64,000 nt of DNA from contig NZ_JAFMST010000001.1 in assembly GCF_017916275.1 (NCBI RefSeq), positions 310,001 through 374,000 of the forward strand, given 5' to 3'. The translations under genes were made by a program, and so were the position numbers. The DNA is from Rubellimicrobium arenae. Its GTDB lineage: Bacteria > Pseudomonadota > Alphaproteobacteria > Rhodobacterales > Rhodobacteraceae. The notes below the pieces were generated by a model, which had not been told where the DNA came from, ran no database searches, and worked only from the letters and a program-made list of their open reading frames with translations. Shown here in pieces: positions 28,538 through 38,015 of this stretch (positions are counted from its first letter, which is position 1; every line of letters starts with the position of its first letter).

Positions 28538-30621
28538 CCGGCACGACGATCCGGGTCGCCACCGACGTGGGCGGCACCTTCACCGACCTCGTGTGCTTCG
28601 AGACCGATGAGGCGACGGGCGAAAGCCGCGTGACCACGGCCAAGTCGGACACCACGCCCCCGAACTTCGAGCAGGGCGTCTTGGACGTCCTGCGCAAGGG
28701 CGGCGTCGATCCGTCCACCATCGGTTTCATGGCGCACGGCACCACGGTCGTCATCAACGCCCTGACCGAACGCAAGGGCGTCAAGGTCGGCCTGATCACC
28801 ACCGAAGGCTTCCGCGACACGCTGGAGATCGCGCGGGGCAACCGGCCCGACTTCTTCAACCTCCATTACGAGAAGCCGCAGCCCTTCGTGCCGCGCTATC
28901 TGCGTCGTGAGGTGCCGGGCCGCATGAACTACCTGGGCCAGGAGACCCGCCCGCTCGACCTGTCGCCGCTGGACGGCATCGTCGCAGACTTCAAGGCGGA
29001 TGGCGTGCAGGCCGTGGCGGTCGCGCTCCTGCACTCCTACGCCAACCCGGCCCACGAGGCTGCGGTGCTGGACCGCCTGCGCGAGCTCTGGCCCGAGGTC
29101 GCGGCCGTGGGCTCGCACCAGATCAGCCGCGAGTGGCGGGAATACGAGCGGACCAACACGGCCGTCCTGTCGGCCTACGTCCAGCCGGTGGCCGAGCGGT
29201 ACCTGACCCGGCTTCAGGACGGGCTCCGGCAGGAGTCCTTCGACGGAACGCTCTACGTCATGCAGTCGAACTGCGGAGTGGACAGCCTGGGGGCGGTCAG
29301 CCGCGTTCCGATCACGATGGTGGAAAGCGGCCCCGCCTCGGGCTTCTGGGGCGCGGCGGAGCTCGGCAAGCTGATCGGAGAGCCCAACGTGCTGGCGCTC
29401 GACATCGGGGGCACCACGGCCAAGTGCTCGCTGATCGAGGACGGGCAGGTCCGCATCATGACGGACTATTGGATCGAGCGGGACCGCACCTCGGCGGGCT
29501 ATCCCATCATGGTGCCGGTCGTGGATCTCGTGGAGATCGGCAACGGCGGCGGGTCGATCGCCTGGGTCGACGACTTCGCCAAGCTCCATGTCGGACCCAA
29601 GTCGGCCGGCGCCGTGCCGGGCCCGGCGGCCTACGGGCGCGGCGGGACCGAGGCGACGACGACGGACGCGAACCTCTGGCTGGGCCGGATCAACCGGAAC
29701 TACTTCTGCGGCGGCACCGTCATCGCCGACATGGCGGCCACCGCCGCGGCGCTGGACAAGGTCGCCGGGCGACTTGGGATCGACCGGGACGAGGCGGCGC
29801 GGGGCATCGTCCGCATCGCCAACAACAACATGGTGAACGCGCTCAAGCTGGTGTCGTTGAACCGGGGCCACGACCCGCGGGACTTCGTGCTCGTGGCGTT
29901 CGGGGGCGGCGGGGCCATGCACGCCGTCGCGCTTGCCCAGGAGCTGGGCGTGAAGAAGGTCGTGATCCCGGCCGGCGCCTCGGTCTTCTCGGCCTGGGGC
30001 ATGATGATGTCCGACCTGCGCCGCGACTACTTCCTGACGGCGCTCGCGGACATGGCGCCGGGCGCTGCGACGGGGATCGAGGCCCGCTTCACGGACCTCG
30101 AGGACAAGGCCCGCGCCCAGTTCGAGGCCGAGCGCATCCCCGCCGGCAAGGTCCGCTTCCTGCGCTATGGCAAGTTCCGCTACCAGAACCAGGAGCATAC
30201 GGTCGAGGTGCCCATCGAGGGGCCGGTGACGGACGACCGGCTGGCCGCCATCGCCGCCGACTTCCACGCCGCCTACGAGCGGGAATACACCTACCGCCTT
30301 CCGGCGCCGGTGGAGATGGTGGGCCTGCATCTCGTCGCCTCGGCGGAAGTGGGCAAGCTGACGCTTAAGGCGCAGCCCCTGACGGAGGAGGCGGCTTCCA
30401 GCGCCTCCAAGGGGCGGCGCAACGTCGACTACGCGCTCGACGGCATCCACGAGGCCGAGATCTACGACGGGGAGCGTCTGAAGCCCGGAATGCGCTTCGA
30501 TGGGCCCGCCATCGTCGAGGACCCGGGCACCACCGTCGTCATCCATCCCGGCAACCACGTCGAGGTGGATGCCTGGGGCAACCTCCACATCCAGTTCCCG
30601 CAGACGGAAGCCGCATCATGA
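28534..30621 (+). CDS. hyuA: Hydantoinase/oxoprolinase family, subunit A (first copy)
   Basis: A 695-residue ATP-binding subunit of the HyuA/OPLAH/acetone-carboxylase-beta family. The N-terminal ATP loop is VATDVGGTFTDLVCFE; then HGTTVVINALTERKG and the central LALDIGGTTAKCSLI, which is the second actin-fold phosphate loop. Family members couple ATP hydrolysis to opening of a cyclic amide (hydantoin, 5-oxoproline) or to carboxylation. Start at the ATG at 28534, overlapping the GAF gene by 4 nt; its stop overlaps hyuB by 4 nt. Activity requires subunit B. The substrate is not fixed by sequence. Confidence 0.93.
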   Translation: MTGTTIRVATDVGGTFTDLVCFETDEATGESRVTTAKSDTTPPNFEQGVLDVLRKGGVDPSTIGFMAHGTTVVINALTERKGVKVGLITTEGFRDTLEIARGNRPDFFNLHYEKPQPFVPRYLRREVPGRMNYLGQETRPLDLSPLDGIVADFKADGVQAVAVALLHSYANPAHEAAVLDRLRELWPEVAAVGSHQISREWREYERTNTAVLSAYVQPVAERYLTRLQDGLRQESFDGTLYVMQSNCGVDSLGAVSRVPITMVESGPASGFWGAAELGKLIGEPNVLALDIGGTTAKCSLIEDGQVRIMTDYWIERDRTSAGYPIMVPVVDLVEIGNGGGSIAWVDDFAKLHVGPKSAGAVPGPAAYGRGGTEATTTDANLWLGRINRNYFCGGTVIADMAATAAALDKVAGRLGIDRDEAARGIVRIANNNMVNALKLVSLNRGHDPRDFVLVAFGGGGAMHAVALAQELGVKKVVIPAGASVFSAWGMMMSDLRRDYFLTALADMAPGAATGIEARFTDLEDKARAQFEAERIPAGKVRFLRYGKFRYQNQEHTVEVPIEGPVTDDRLAAIAADFHAAYEREYTYRLPAPVEMVGLHLVASAEVGKLTLKAQPLTEEAASSASKGRRNVDYALDGIHEAEIYDGERLKPGMRFDGPAIVEDPGTTVVIHPGNHVEVDAWGNLHIQFPQTEAAS

Positions 30622-32270
30622 CGCTCGATCCGATCACGGCCGAGATCATCCAGAACTCGCTCCAGGCCACCGCCGACGAGATGTTCGCGGCGATGAAGAA
30701 GACGGCCATGAGCTCGATCATCTACGAGGTGCTCGATATGGGCACCGGGATCACCGACGCCGACGGGGAGCTGGCCTCGTCGGGCGCGGGGATCCCGGCC
30801 TTCGTGGGCGTGCTCGACAAGGCGGTGAAGGTGATCCTGTCGCGGCACCGGAAGGAGGACCTCCGGCCCGGCGACGTCTTCGCCACCAACGATCCCTATT
30901 ACGGCGGCGTCACGCACCTTAACGACATCATCGTGGCCATGCCCGTCTTTGCCGACGGGCAGCTCATCGCCTGGACGGCCAACATCGCCCACAACTCGGA
31001 CGTGGGTGGCATGGCGCCGGGGTCGCTGACCGGGGACGCAACCGAGATCTTCCAGGAAGGCCTGCGCCTGCCGGCCATCCGGATCATCGCCGGAGGCGAG
31101 GCGATCCAGCCGGTCTTCGACATCATCAAGGTCAATTCCCGGATGCCCGACGTGCTCGAGGGGGACGTCTGGGCGGCGATCTCCTCGGTCCGGATCGGGG
31201 CGCGGCGGCTGGAGGAGCTGGCGGCCAAGTACGGGGCCGAGACCTTCCGCGCCGCCGTGGCCAAGTTCATGGACTTCGGCGAGGCGGTCACCCGCAAGTC
31301 GCTGGCCACGCTGCCCAAGGGCACCTACGAGCTGAACGAGGAGCAGGACGACGGGCGCATCTTCAACGTCAAGATCACCATCGCCGAGGACAGGTTCATC
31401 GTGGACCTGCGGGACAACCCGGACCAGTCCCCGGGCCCGGTGAACGCCTGCCGCGACGGGGTGATGATCGCGGCGCAGATGCTGCTCAAGTCGCTGACCG
31501 ACCCCCGGGGCCCGGCCAACGGCGGCTCGTTCCGGCCCATCGAGCTGCTGACCCGCAAGGGGTCGGTCTTCGACGCCAAGGAGCCCGCGGCGATCGGCTT
31601 CTACTACGAGGTCGAGCTCCGCGCCTACGACCTGATGTGGCGCTGCCTTGCGCCCGTCGTGCCGGACCTGCTGGGCGCGGGGCACTTCGCCTCGGTCTGC
31701 GGGACGTTCATCGGCGGCATCCATCCCGACACCGGCCGGCAGTACACCATCATCGAGCCGCAGGTCGGCGGCTGGGGGGGCAGCGCGGGGCGCGACGGCA
31801 ACAGCGCGATCTTCTCGTCCTTCCACGGCGAGACGTACAACTGCCCCGCCGAAATCAACGAGGCCCGCAACGGCGTCCTGATCGACCGGATGGAGCTGAA
31901 CACCGCCCCCGGCGGCGAAGGGGAGTTCACCGGTGGGCGCGGCGTCATCATCGATTACCGCCCGCGTGCGGACAACGGCTACCTGACCGTGGGCTACACC
32001 CGTTCCCGCTTCCCGGCCTGGGGTTTGGCGGGCGGGCGCGACGGGTCGCCCAACTTCGTCCGCTTCATCCCGCAGCAGGGCGAACCGCAGGATTATGCCT
32101 TCGTGTCGGGCCTCAAGACCCGCGCGGGCGATCTGATCCGCGTCATCACCGGCAACGGCGGCGGCCTGGGCGACCCCCGGACGCGCGACCCGGACCTGGT
32201 GCGCCGCGACATCCGCGACGGCCTCATCACCCCTGAACGCGCCAAGGAGGTCTATGGTGTCGAGGCCTGA
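30618..32270 (+). CDS. hyuB: Hydantoinase/oxoprolinase family, subunit B (first copy)
   Basis: A 550-residue HyuB-family subunit. N-terminal PITAEIIQNSLQATADEM is the family start. The metal-binding region is GDVFATNDPYYGGVTHLND, followed by AHNSDVGG and a Gly-rich centre (QVGGWGGSAGRDG). The C-terminal GNGGGLGDP motif closes the family. It works as a complex with subunit A, to which it is coupled by a 4-nt overlap. It differs clearly from the second copy at 41790, so the two pairs probably have different substrates. Confidence 0.93.
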   Translation: MTLDPITAEIIQNSLQATADEMFAAMKKTAMSSIIYEVLDMGTGITDADGELASSGAGIPAFVGVLDKAVKVILSRHRKEDLRPGDVFATNDPYYGGVTHLNDIIVAMPVFADGQLIAWTANIAHNSDVGGMAPGSLTGDATEIFQEGLRLPAIRIIAGGEAIQPVFDIIKVNSRMPDVLEGDVWAAISSVRIGARRLEELAAKYGAETFRAAVAKFMDFGEAVTRKSLATLPKGTYELNEEQDDGRIFNVKITIAEDRFIVDLRDNPDQSPGPVNACRDGVMIAAQMLLKSLTDPRGPANGGSFRPIELLTRKGSVFDAKEPAAIGFYYEVELRAYDLMWRCLAPVVPDLLGAGHFASVCGTFIGGIHPDTGRQYTIIEPQVGGWGGSAGRDGNSAIFSSFHGETYNCPAEINEARNGVLIDRMELNTAPGGEGEFTGGRGVIIDYRPRADNGYLTVGYTRSRFPAWGLAGGRDGSPNFVRFIPQQGEPQDYAFVSGLKTRAGDLIRVITGNGGGLGDPRTRDPDLVRRDIRDGLITPERAKEVYGVEA

Positions 32271-32297
32271 TCTTTCCCGGTCCCAAGGAGGCACATC

Positions 32298-33386
32298 ATG
32301 ACCGCACGACTGACCCGCCTGCGCGACCGCATGGCCGAGACCGGGACCGATCTCCTGGCGCTGGGACCCGGAGCGCACATGCAGTGGCTCCTGGGGTTCC
32401 ATCCCCATGCGGACGAGAGGCCCTGTCTCCTGCTGGTGGGGCCGAAGGGCGCCGCCTTCCTGATGCCCAAGCTCAACGCCGACTCCGCGGCCGAGTTCAC
32501 CTCGCTGCCGATGCACCGCTGGTCCGACGACGAAGGCCCGAGCGCGGCGCTCGCCGCGTCGCTGGCGGCCGTCGGCGGAGAAGGCGCGCGGTCCGTCGCC
32601 CTGGACGAGACGATGCGGCTCGACTTCGGTCTCCTGCTGCTCGACCAGTTGCCGGGCGCGGCGCGGACCTTCTGCGACGACACGGTAGGCCGGCTGCGGA
32701 TGTCCAAGGACGCCGAGGAATGGGCGACGCTGAAGGCCGAGGCGGCCATCGCCGACGCCGCCCTGAAGACCGCCTGGGCCGAGATGCGGCCCGGCATGAC
32801 GGAGTCGCAGGTCGCCGACATCATCAAGGCGAGCTTCGCGGCCTCGGGGGCGAAGGCGCTCTTCACCATCATCGGAGCCGGGCGCAATGGCGCCTTCCCG
32901 CACCACGCGACCGGGGAGACCGTCCTGCGCGAAGGCGACGCCGTGGTCATGGACGTGGGCGGCACCAAGAGCGGGATGTCCTCGGACATCACCCGCATGG
33001 CCGTCGTGGGGCAGGCGCCCGAAGGCTACGCGGAGGTCCATGCGGTGGTCGAGGCCGCCGTGCAGGCGGCCATGGCGGCGGCGCGGCCCGGCGTGAAGGC
33101 GCATGTGGTGGACGATGCCGCCCGTGGGGTCATCACGGCGGCGGGCTACGGCGACTACTTCCTGCACCGCACCGGGCACGGTCTGGGCGTGGAGATCCAC
33201 GAGCCGCCTTACCTCACTTCCGTCTCCGAAACGGTGCTGGAGGAAGGGGCCGTCTTCTCCATCGAGCCAGGCATCTACCTGCCCGACCGCTTTGGCATCC
33301 GGCTGGAGGAGATCGTCTACCTGACCAAGGATGGGCCGCAGATCCTGTCGTCGCTGCCCCGTGACGTCAGGGTGGTGGGACGCTGA
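32298..33386 (+). CDS. M24 metallopeptidase (Xaa-Pro dipeptidase-like)
   Basis: A 362-residue cytosolic pita-bread enzyme. N-terminal creatinase-like domain (about 1-130), then the catalytic domain with all five metal ligands visible: Asp219 (VVMDVGGT), Asp230 (SSDITRM), His294 (HRTGHGLG), Glu323 (SIEPGIYLP) and Glu337 (RLEEIVYL). This means a dinuclear-metal peptidase, likely cutting Xaa-Pro or a related imide bond. Creatinase, which has the same fold and often sits beside hydantoinases, lacks these ligands. AAGGAGG precedes the ATG, 27 nt after hyuB. Confidence 0.92.
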   Translation: MTARLTRLRDRMAETGTDLLALGPGAHMQWLLGFHPHADERPCLLLVGPKGAAFLMPKLNADSAAEFTSLPMHRWSDDEGPSAALAASLAAVGGEGARSVALDETMRLDFGLLLLDQLPGAARTFCDDTVGRLRMSKDAEEWATLKAEAAIADAALKTAWAEMRPGMTESQVADIIKASFAASGAKALFTIIGAGRNGAFPHHATGETVLREGDAVVMDVGGTKSGMSSDITRMAVVGQAPEGYAEVHAVVEAAVQAAMAAARPGVKAHVVDDAARGVITAAGYGDYFLHRTGHGLGVEIHEPPYLTSVSETVLEEGAVFSIEPGIYLPDRFGIRLEEIVYLTKDGPQILSSLPRDVRVVGR

Positions 33387-33699
33387 TGGCGGGCCGTCGC
33401 GCACCCGCCGTGTTCCGGCCCGAGCCCGCCTCTGCGGCCGGACCGGGATTGCCGGCGCGGCGCGGCACCGACGCGACGTCTCGGGGTGGGGTCCAGAGTG
33501 GTCGGCTCCGGGCCTGGCACGGCCGGGGCTCGCGTCATCCCGGCGTGGGGCGGTGCCCCGACAGCCGGGGCGAGGGCTTCTTCCCTGTCGTTGACCTGCG
33601 GCCGTCAGGGGACGGCGTGGGCAGGTTGGCGACGCAGGAAGAAGAAGGAAGGGGCGGGACCAAGGCCCCGGCAAACAACACAAGACTGAAACAGGGAAC
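33387..33699. other. Intra-cluster gap before the binding-protein gene
   Basis: About 310 bases, the only long gap inside the hydantoinase cluster. It is GC-rich with small hairpins (for example GGGGC-GGT-GCCCC near 33546) and ends with an A-rich stretch before the binding-protein start. It could hold an internal promoter or an mRNA-processing hairpin that raises binding-protein expression. No gene. Confidence 0.4.
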
Positions 33700-35295
33700 A
33701 TGACGATGAGAAAGACGCTCCTCGCGACGCTTCTCGCCACGACGGCCGCCTTTGCGGCGCCGGCCATGGCCGAACGCGTGCTCCGGCTCGATGAAAGCCC
33801 GGTGGGCGAGATCGACCCCGCCAAGGGGGTCGACTACGCCGACACGGTGCTGGCCGTGAACCTCTACGAGACCCTGGTCTACCCGACCCAGGGCGGGCCC
33901 GGCGTGCAGCCGATGCTGGCGACCGAATGGACCATCGACGGGTCCACCTACACCTTCAAGCTCCGGGACGATGCCGTCTTTTCGTCGGGCAATCCCGTCA
34001 CCGCGGCCGACGTGGTCTATTCCTTCGATCGCCTGATGGCGATGGGGCAGGGCTCGGCCAGCCTGTTCGTGGGGCGGGTCGCCGGGGTCGAGGCCGTCGA
34101 CGACCACACCGTCAGGTTCCAGCTCTCCGAGCCCTTCGCGCCGTTCCTTGCGGCGCTGAGCCGCCTTTCGATCGTCGACAGCAAGACTCTCGCCGAACAC
34201 TATGGCGAGGGCAGCTACGGCGAATTCCGCGATTATGCGGACGCCTGGCTGTCGCAGAACAGCGCCGGAAGCGGGGCCTACATGGTCCAGTCGCACGATC
34301 CGCAGACCGAGACGGTCATGGTGCGCAATCCTAACTACAAGGGGGTTGTCGATCCCGCCGCGCCCGAGACGGTGCGTTACCGCTACGGACTGGAGGCCTC
34401 GACGGTGCGCGCCCTGATGTCGCGCGGCGAGCATGACATCTCCTCCCTGTGGCTTCCCCCCGAGGTGCTCAAGGCCATGGCCGATGAAGGCACGGTGCAC
34501 CTTGCGCCCGAGCCGGGCGGCACGGGCGAGTATATCAAGCTCAACACGCAGCGCGCGCCGCTCGATGACGTGCACTGCCGTCGCGCCCTGATGTACGCCT
34601 ACGACTATGCCACCACGGTCCAGCTCCTGCAGGTCACGCCAGACCTCGCCCAGGGGATCCCGATGAACGGCGCCTTGCCCATGGGCCTGACGGGCCACGA
34701 TCCCGCCGCGCCCGGGTTCACGCAGGACTTGGCCCGCGCCCAGTCCGAGCTGGCGGAATGCCAGTACGACCCGGCACAGTATCCCCTCGACATCGCCTGG
34801 ATCGCCGAGGTGCCAGCGCGTGAACGCCTCGCCCTTCTCATGCAGGCGACCTTCAGCCAGCTCGGCTTCACGGTGAACGTCGTCCGGACCCCCTGGGCGC
34901 TCCTGACCGAGCAAGTGACCGAGCCGGCCACCGCGCCCCACGCCGTGGAAATCGCGGTGACGGCGCTGACGCCCGACCCGGACTCGCTGCTGTACAACAT
35001 GTACAGCTCCAAGGTCCCGCCGACCTGGATGTCCGCCGAGCACCTGCAGGATGAGGAGGTCGACCGCCTGCTCGAGGCCGGGCGCACCGAGACCGACGAA
35101 GGCAAGCGGGCGGAGATCTACAAGCAGCTCAACGCGCGCCTGACCGAACTGGCGCCCGACATCTTCGCCTACGAGTTCACCGGCGCCTACGCGATCCGCA
35201 ACGGCGTCGAGGTGCCCGCGCTCGAGGATGATTCGAAGCGGTATCCGCTCCAGAGCTTCAACATGCTGTTCAAGGACATGCGGGTCACCGAGTGA
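33700..35295 (+). CDS. ABC importer solute-binding protein (SBP family 5)
   Basis: Periplasmic binding protein of 531 residues with a Sec signal peptide (RKTLLATLLATTAAFAAPAMA, cleavage near residue 25). The mature protein starts ERVLRLDESPVGEIDPAKG and follows the peptide/nickel/opine-binding family, including the YTFKLRDDAVFSSGNPVTAADVVYSFDR segment (shown in parts: FKLRDDAVF, then VTAADVVYSFDR). It delivers substrate to the permease encoded just downstream. ATG at 33700 with AACAGGGA upstream; a second ATG two codons on is possible. Typical ligands are di- or oligopeptides. Confidence 0.92.
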   Translation: MTMRKTLLATLLATTAAFAAPAMAERVLRLDESPVGEIDPAKGVDYADTVLAVNLYETLVYPTQGGPGVQPMLATEWTIDGSTYTFKLRDDAVFSSGNPVTAADVVYSFDRLMAMGQGSASLFVGRVAGVEAVDDHTVRFQLSEPFAPFLAALSRLSIVDSKTLAEHYGEGSYGEFRDYADAWLSQNSAGSGAYMVQSHDPQTETVMVRNPNYKGVVDPAAPETVRYRYGLEASTVRALMSRGEHDISSLWLPPEVLKAMADEGTVHLAPEPGGTGEYIKLNTQRAPLDDVHCRRALMYAYDYATTVQLLQVTPDLAQGIPMNGALPMGLTGHDPAAPGFTQDLARAQSELAECQYDPAQYPLDIAWIAEVPARERLALLMQATFSQLGFTVNVVRTPWALLTEQVTEPATAPHAVEIAVTALTPDPDSLLYNMYSSKVPPTWMSAEHLQDEEVDRLLEAGRTETDEGKRAEIYKQLNARLTELAPDIFAYEFTGAYAIRNGVEVPALEDDSKRYPLQSFNMLFKDMRVTE

Positions 35296-35359
35296 TCCGC
35301 TGACCTGTTCCGCCGCGCGGGGTTCCGGCCCTGCGCGGATCATCCATCGGGGATTTCCC

Positions 35360-36136
35360 ATGCGCATCCTCTGGGTCAATCCGGTCGGCACGCCCGACCA
35401 CGACGCCGGCATCGCCGCGCTCCTGCGACAGACCAAATCGGCGGAAACCCTGGCCGAGGTCGTGTCGCTCGTGCCCGGCGTCGTGCCCGAGCACCTGGAA
35501 TACGACAGCTTCGAGGCCATGGCCGTGCCGGAGGTCGTGCGCCTGTCCCGGCAGGCTTCGGCCGAGGGCTGGGACGCCATGATCATCGGCTGCTTCTATG
35601 ACACGGCCGTGACGGCCGCGCGCGAGGTGTCGGGCCGCATGATCGTGCTGGGACCCTGCCTGGCCGGGTTGCAGACGGCGGCTCATCTCGCGGCGCGCTG
35701 CTCGATCATTGCCACCCGGCCGAAGGCGGCGGGGCACATTGCCCGGGTGGTGCGGGGCCATGGGGCCGATCACATGGTGGCCTCGATCCGCACGCTCGAC
35801 ATCCTGACCTCGGACCTTGTCCGGGACCCGGGCCTGACCGCCCGGCGCATCGAGGAGGAGGCCCGCGCCGCCGTCGAGAACGATGGAGCCGAGGCGATCC
35901 TCCTGGGTTGCACGCTGGAGCATGGGGCGCAGGACGAGATCCAGGACCGGATCGGGGTCCCCGTGATCGATGCGGTGCGCGCGCCGTTCCGCATGGCCGA
36001 GCACCTTTGCGGCCTGGCCGCTCTGGGCTGGAGCCCCGGCCGCATCGGGGCAGGGCTCGCCCCCGATGACGACGAACTCGGGATGACCGGCTGCTTTGGT
36101 GCGGCGGCCATCGGTAACCGGATCGAGGTGCGCTGA
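35360..36136 (+). CDS. Asp/Glu/hydantoin racemase family protein
   Basis: A 258-residue cofactor-independent racemase-type enzyme. Two Cys at the expected places serve as the acid/base pair: Cys78 in MIIGCFYDTAV and Cys184 in ILLGCTLEHGA. Length and layout match hydantoin racemases (about 240-260). In the hydantoin pathway it would interconvert the enantiomers so that both can be opened. Its TGA shares a base with the start of the permease gene (TGATG), so it is locked into the transporter operon. Confidence 0.88.
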   Translation: MRILWVNPVGTPDHDAGIAALLRQTKSAETLAEVVSLVPGVVPEHLEYDSFEAMAVPEVVRLSRQASAEGWDAMIIGCFYDTAVTAAREVSGRMIVLGPCLAGLQTAAHLAARCSIIATRPKAAGHIARVVRGHGADHMVASIRTLDILTSDLVRDPGLTARRIEEEARAAVENDGAEAILLGCTLEHGAQDEIQDRIGVPVIDAVRAPFRMAEHLCGLAALGWSPGRIGAGLAPDDDELGMTGCFGAAAIGNRIEVR

Positions 36137-37167
36137 TGCCGATCCTACGACTTCTCCTGCGCCGGCTCGGGGTCTCGGTCCTCGTGCTGTTCGGCGTGTC
36201 GCTTCTGATCTTCTGCGTCGCCCGCGTGGTGCCGGGCGATCCGGCGCGCATCGCCCTTGGCCCCAACGCCACCCAGGAGCAGGTGGATGCCCTTCGCGCG
36301 GAACGCCACTTGGATGAGCCGATCGCGGTCCAGTATCTCTACTTCCTGCGCGACCTCGCGCACGGCGACCTTGGGACCTCGCTCTACACCAAGAGGCCGG
36401 TGACCACCGACATCGCCTCGTATCTGCCCGCCACCCTGGAGCTCGTGCTGGTGGCCGGGTTGATGATGATCGTCCTGGGGATCCCGCTCGGCATCCTGTC
36501 GGCCCGGTTCAAGGGACGTTGGATGGACCACCTCGCCCGGCTTCTCGCGGTGACGACCGTCTGCACGCCCGCCTTTGTCTGGGCGGTCATCCTCCAGCTG
36601 CTGCTGGCCTATCTTTGGCCCGTCTTCCCGCTGGAAGGCCGCTTGCCCACCGACGTCGCGCCACCCCCTGGGATAACGGGCTTCTACCTGATCGACTCCC
36701 TTCTGGCCGGTGAGCCACGGACCTTCGCCGTGACGGCCTATCACCTCGTCCTGCCCTCGCTCGCGCTTGCGCTGTCGGGCATCGGCCAGACAGCACGGCT
36801 CACCCGGTCCTCCATGATCGAGACCTACCGCCGGCCCTACATCGAGATGTCGCGCGCCTACGGCTTCGCCGAGCGGCGGATCGCGCGCCGCTACGCCTTC
36901 CGGCCCGCGTTGATCCCGACCCTGACGATCCTGGGGCTCGACTTCGCCGCCATGCTGGCCAACGCCTTCCTGGTGGAACGGGTCTTCGGCTGGTCCGGGC
37001 TGTCGCGCTACGGCGTCGAGGTGATCCTGCGCAAGGATCTGGATGCGATCGTCGGCACCGTCATGGTGATCGCCGGGATGTTCCTTCTCACCAACCTGAT
37101 CGTGGACGTGCTCGTGTCCGTCATCAATCCGCGCATTCGACTGGGCGAGGGGAGGGCCAAGGCATGA
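36136..37167 (+). CDS. ABC transporter permease, DppB/OppB type
   Basis: Inner-membrane permease of 343 residues. N-terminal helix LGVSVLVLFGVSLLIFCVARVVPGDPA is the DppB-type start (here cited as LGVSVLVLFGVSL and VVPGDPA). Six membrane segments. The EAA loop contacting the ATPases lies in YGFAERRIARRYAFRPAL. Coupled by overlaps to the racemase before it and the second permease after it. Confidence 0.94.
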   Translation: MPILRLLLRRLGVSVLVLFGVSLLIFCVARVVPGDPARIALGPNATQEQVDALRAERHLDEPIAVQYLYFLRDLAHGDLGTSLYTKRPVTTDIASYLPATLELVLVAGLMMIVLGIPLGILSARFKGRWMDHLARLLAVTTVCTPAFVWAVILQLLLAYLWPVFPLEGRLPTDVAPPPGITGFYLIDSLLAGEPRTFAVTAYHLVLPSLALALSGIGQTARLTRSSMIETYRRPYIEMSRAYGFAERRIARRYAFRPALIPTLTILGLDFAAMLANAFLVERVFGWSGLSRYGVEVILRKDLDAIVGTVMVIAGMFLLTNLIVDVLVSVINPRIRLGEGRAKA

Positions 37168-38012
37168 GCACGCGTCCGTCCTCCGTCGCCTGGACCGAAT
37201 TCCGATCCAACCCCATCTCCCTCCTGGGTCTCGGGCTGGTCATCCTCTGCGTCGGGGCGGCCCTCCTGGCCGACTGGATCACGCCCTATCCGACGCATGT
37301 CGGACCGATCGGAGACTTCACCGCCATCAACCAGGGGCCGTCCGCCGCGCACTGGTTCGGCACCGACACCATCGGCCGGGACGTCCTGACCCGGATCGTC
37401 TTCGGCTTCCGGCTGTCGCTGGTGATGGCGGCGCTGGTGCTGGCGATCTCCATGCCCGTCGGCGTCATCCTCGGGCTCCTGGCCGGCTACATCGGCGGCT
37501 GGGTCGAGTTCCTGATCATGCGGCTGACCGACATCTTCCTGGCGATCCCGCCGCTCGTGCTGGCCATGGCGATCATGGGCTTCCTGCCCGCAACGCTGAC
37601 CAACGCGATGCTGGCCGTCACCGTGATGTGGTGGCCCTGGTACACGCGGCTGGTCTACAACCTCGTGCGGAGCGAGGCGCGCGAGGGCTATGTCCTCGCC
37701 GCCGAGGTGATCGGCGCCTCGGCCCCGCACGTGATGTTCCGCGAGATCCTGCCCAACTGCGCCCCCGCGGTCCTGACCAAGCTGACGCTGGACGTGGGCT
37801 TCGTGGTGCTGATGGTGTCATCGCTGTCCTTCCTGGGCCTGGGCGTGCAGCCGCCCACGCCCGACCTCGGGTCCATGGTCGCGGACGGGGCCAAGTACAT
37901 GCCGGACGCCTGGTGGCTGTCCGTCTTTCCGGCGCTCGCCATCCTCGTCCTCGTGCTCGGGTTCAACCTGCTGGGCGACGGGCTGCGCGAAGCCTTCGAC
38001 GCGGAGGTCTGA
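37164..38012 (+). CDS. ABC transporter permease, DppC/OppC type
   Basis: A 282-residue partner permease. It has the typical N-terminal segment with one helix, then HWFGTDTIGRDVLTRIVFG, the DppC signature, then five further helices and an EAA loop (AAEVIGASAPHVMFREILP). The ATGA overlap with DppB implies stoichiometric synthesis. It forms the channel with the preceding permease. Confidence 0.94.
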   Translation: MSTRPSSVAWTEFRSNPISLLGLGLVILCVGAALLADWITPYPTHVGPIGDFTAINQGPSAAHWFGTDTIGRDVLTRIVFGFRLSLVMAALVLAISMPVGVILGLLAGYIGGWVEFLIMRLTDIFLAIPPLVLAMAIMGFLPATLTNAMLAVTVMWWPWYTRLVYNLVRSEAREGYVLAAEVIGASAPHVMFREILPNCAPAVLTKLTLDVGFVVLMVSSLSFLGLGVQPPTPDLGSMVADGAKYMPDAWWLSVFPALAILVLVLGFNLLGDGLREAFDAEV

Positions 38013-38015
38013 CGG

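Noticed and set aside
30462-33824. 1120-codon minus-strand frame in the hydantoinase cluster
   Set aside because: Antisense of hyuB and the M24 gene.
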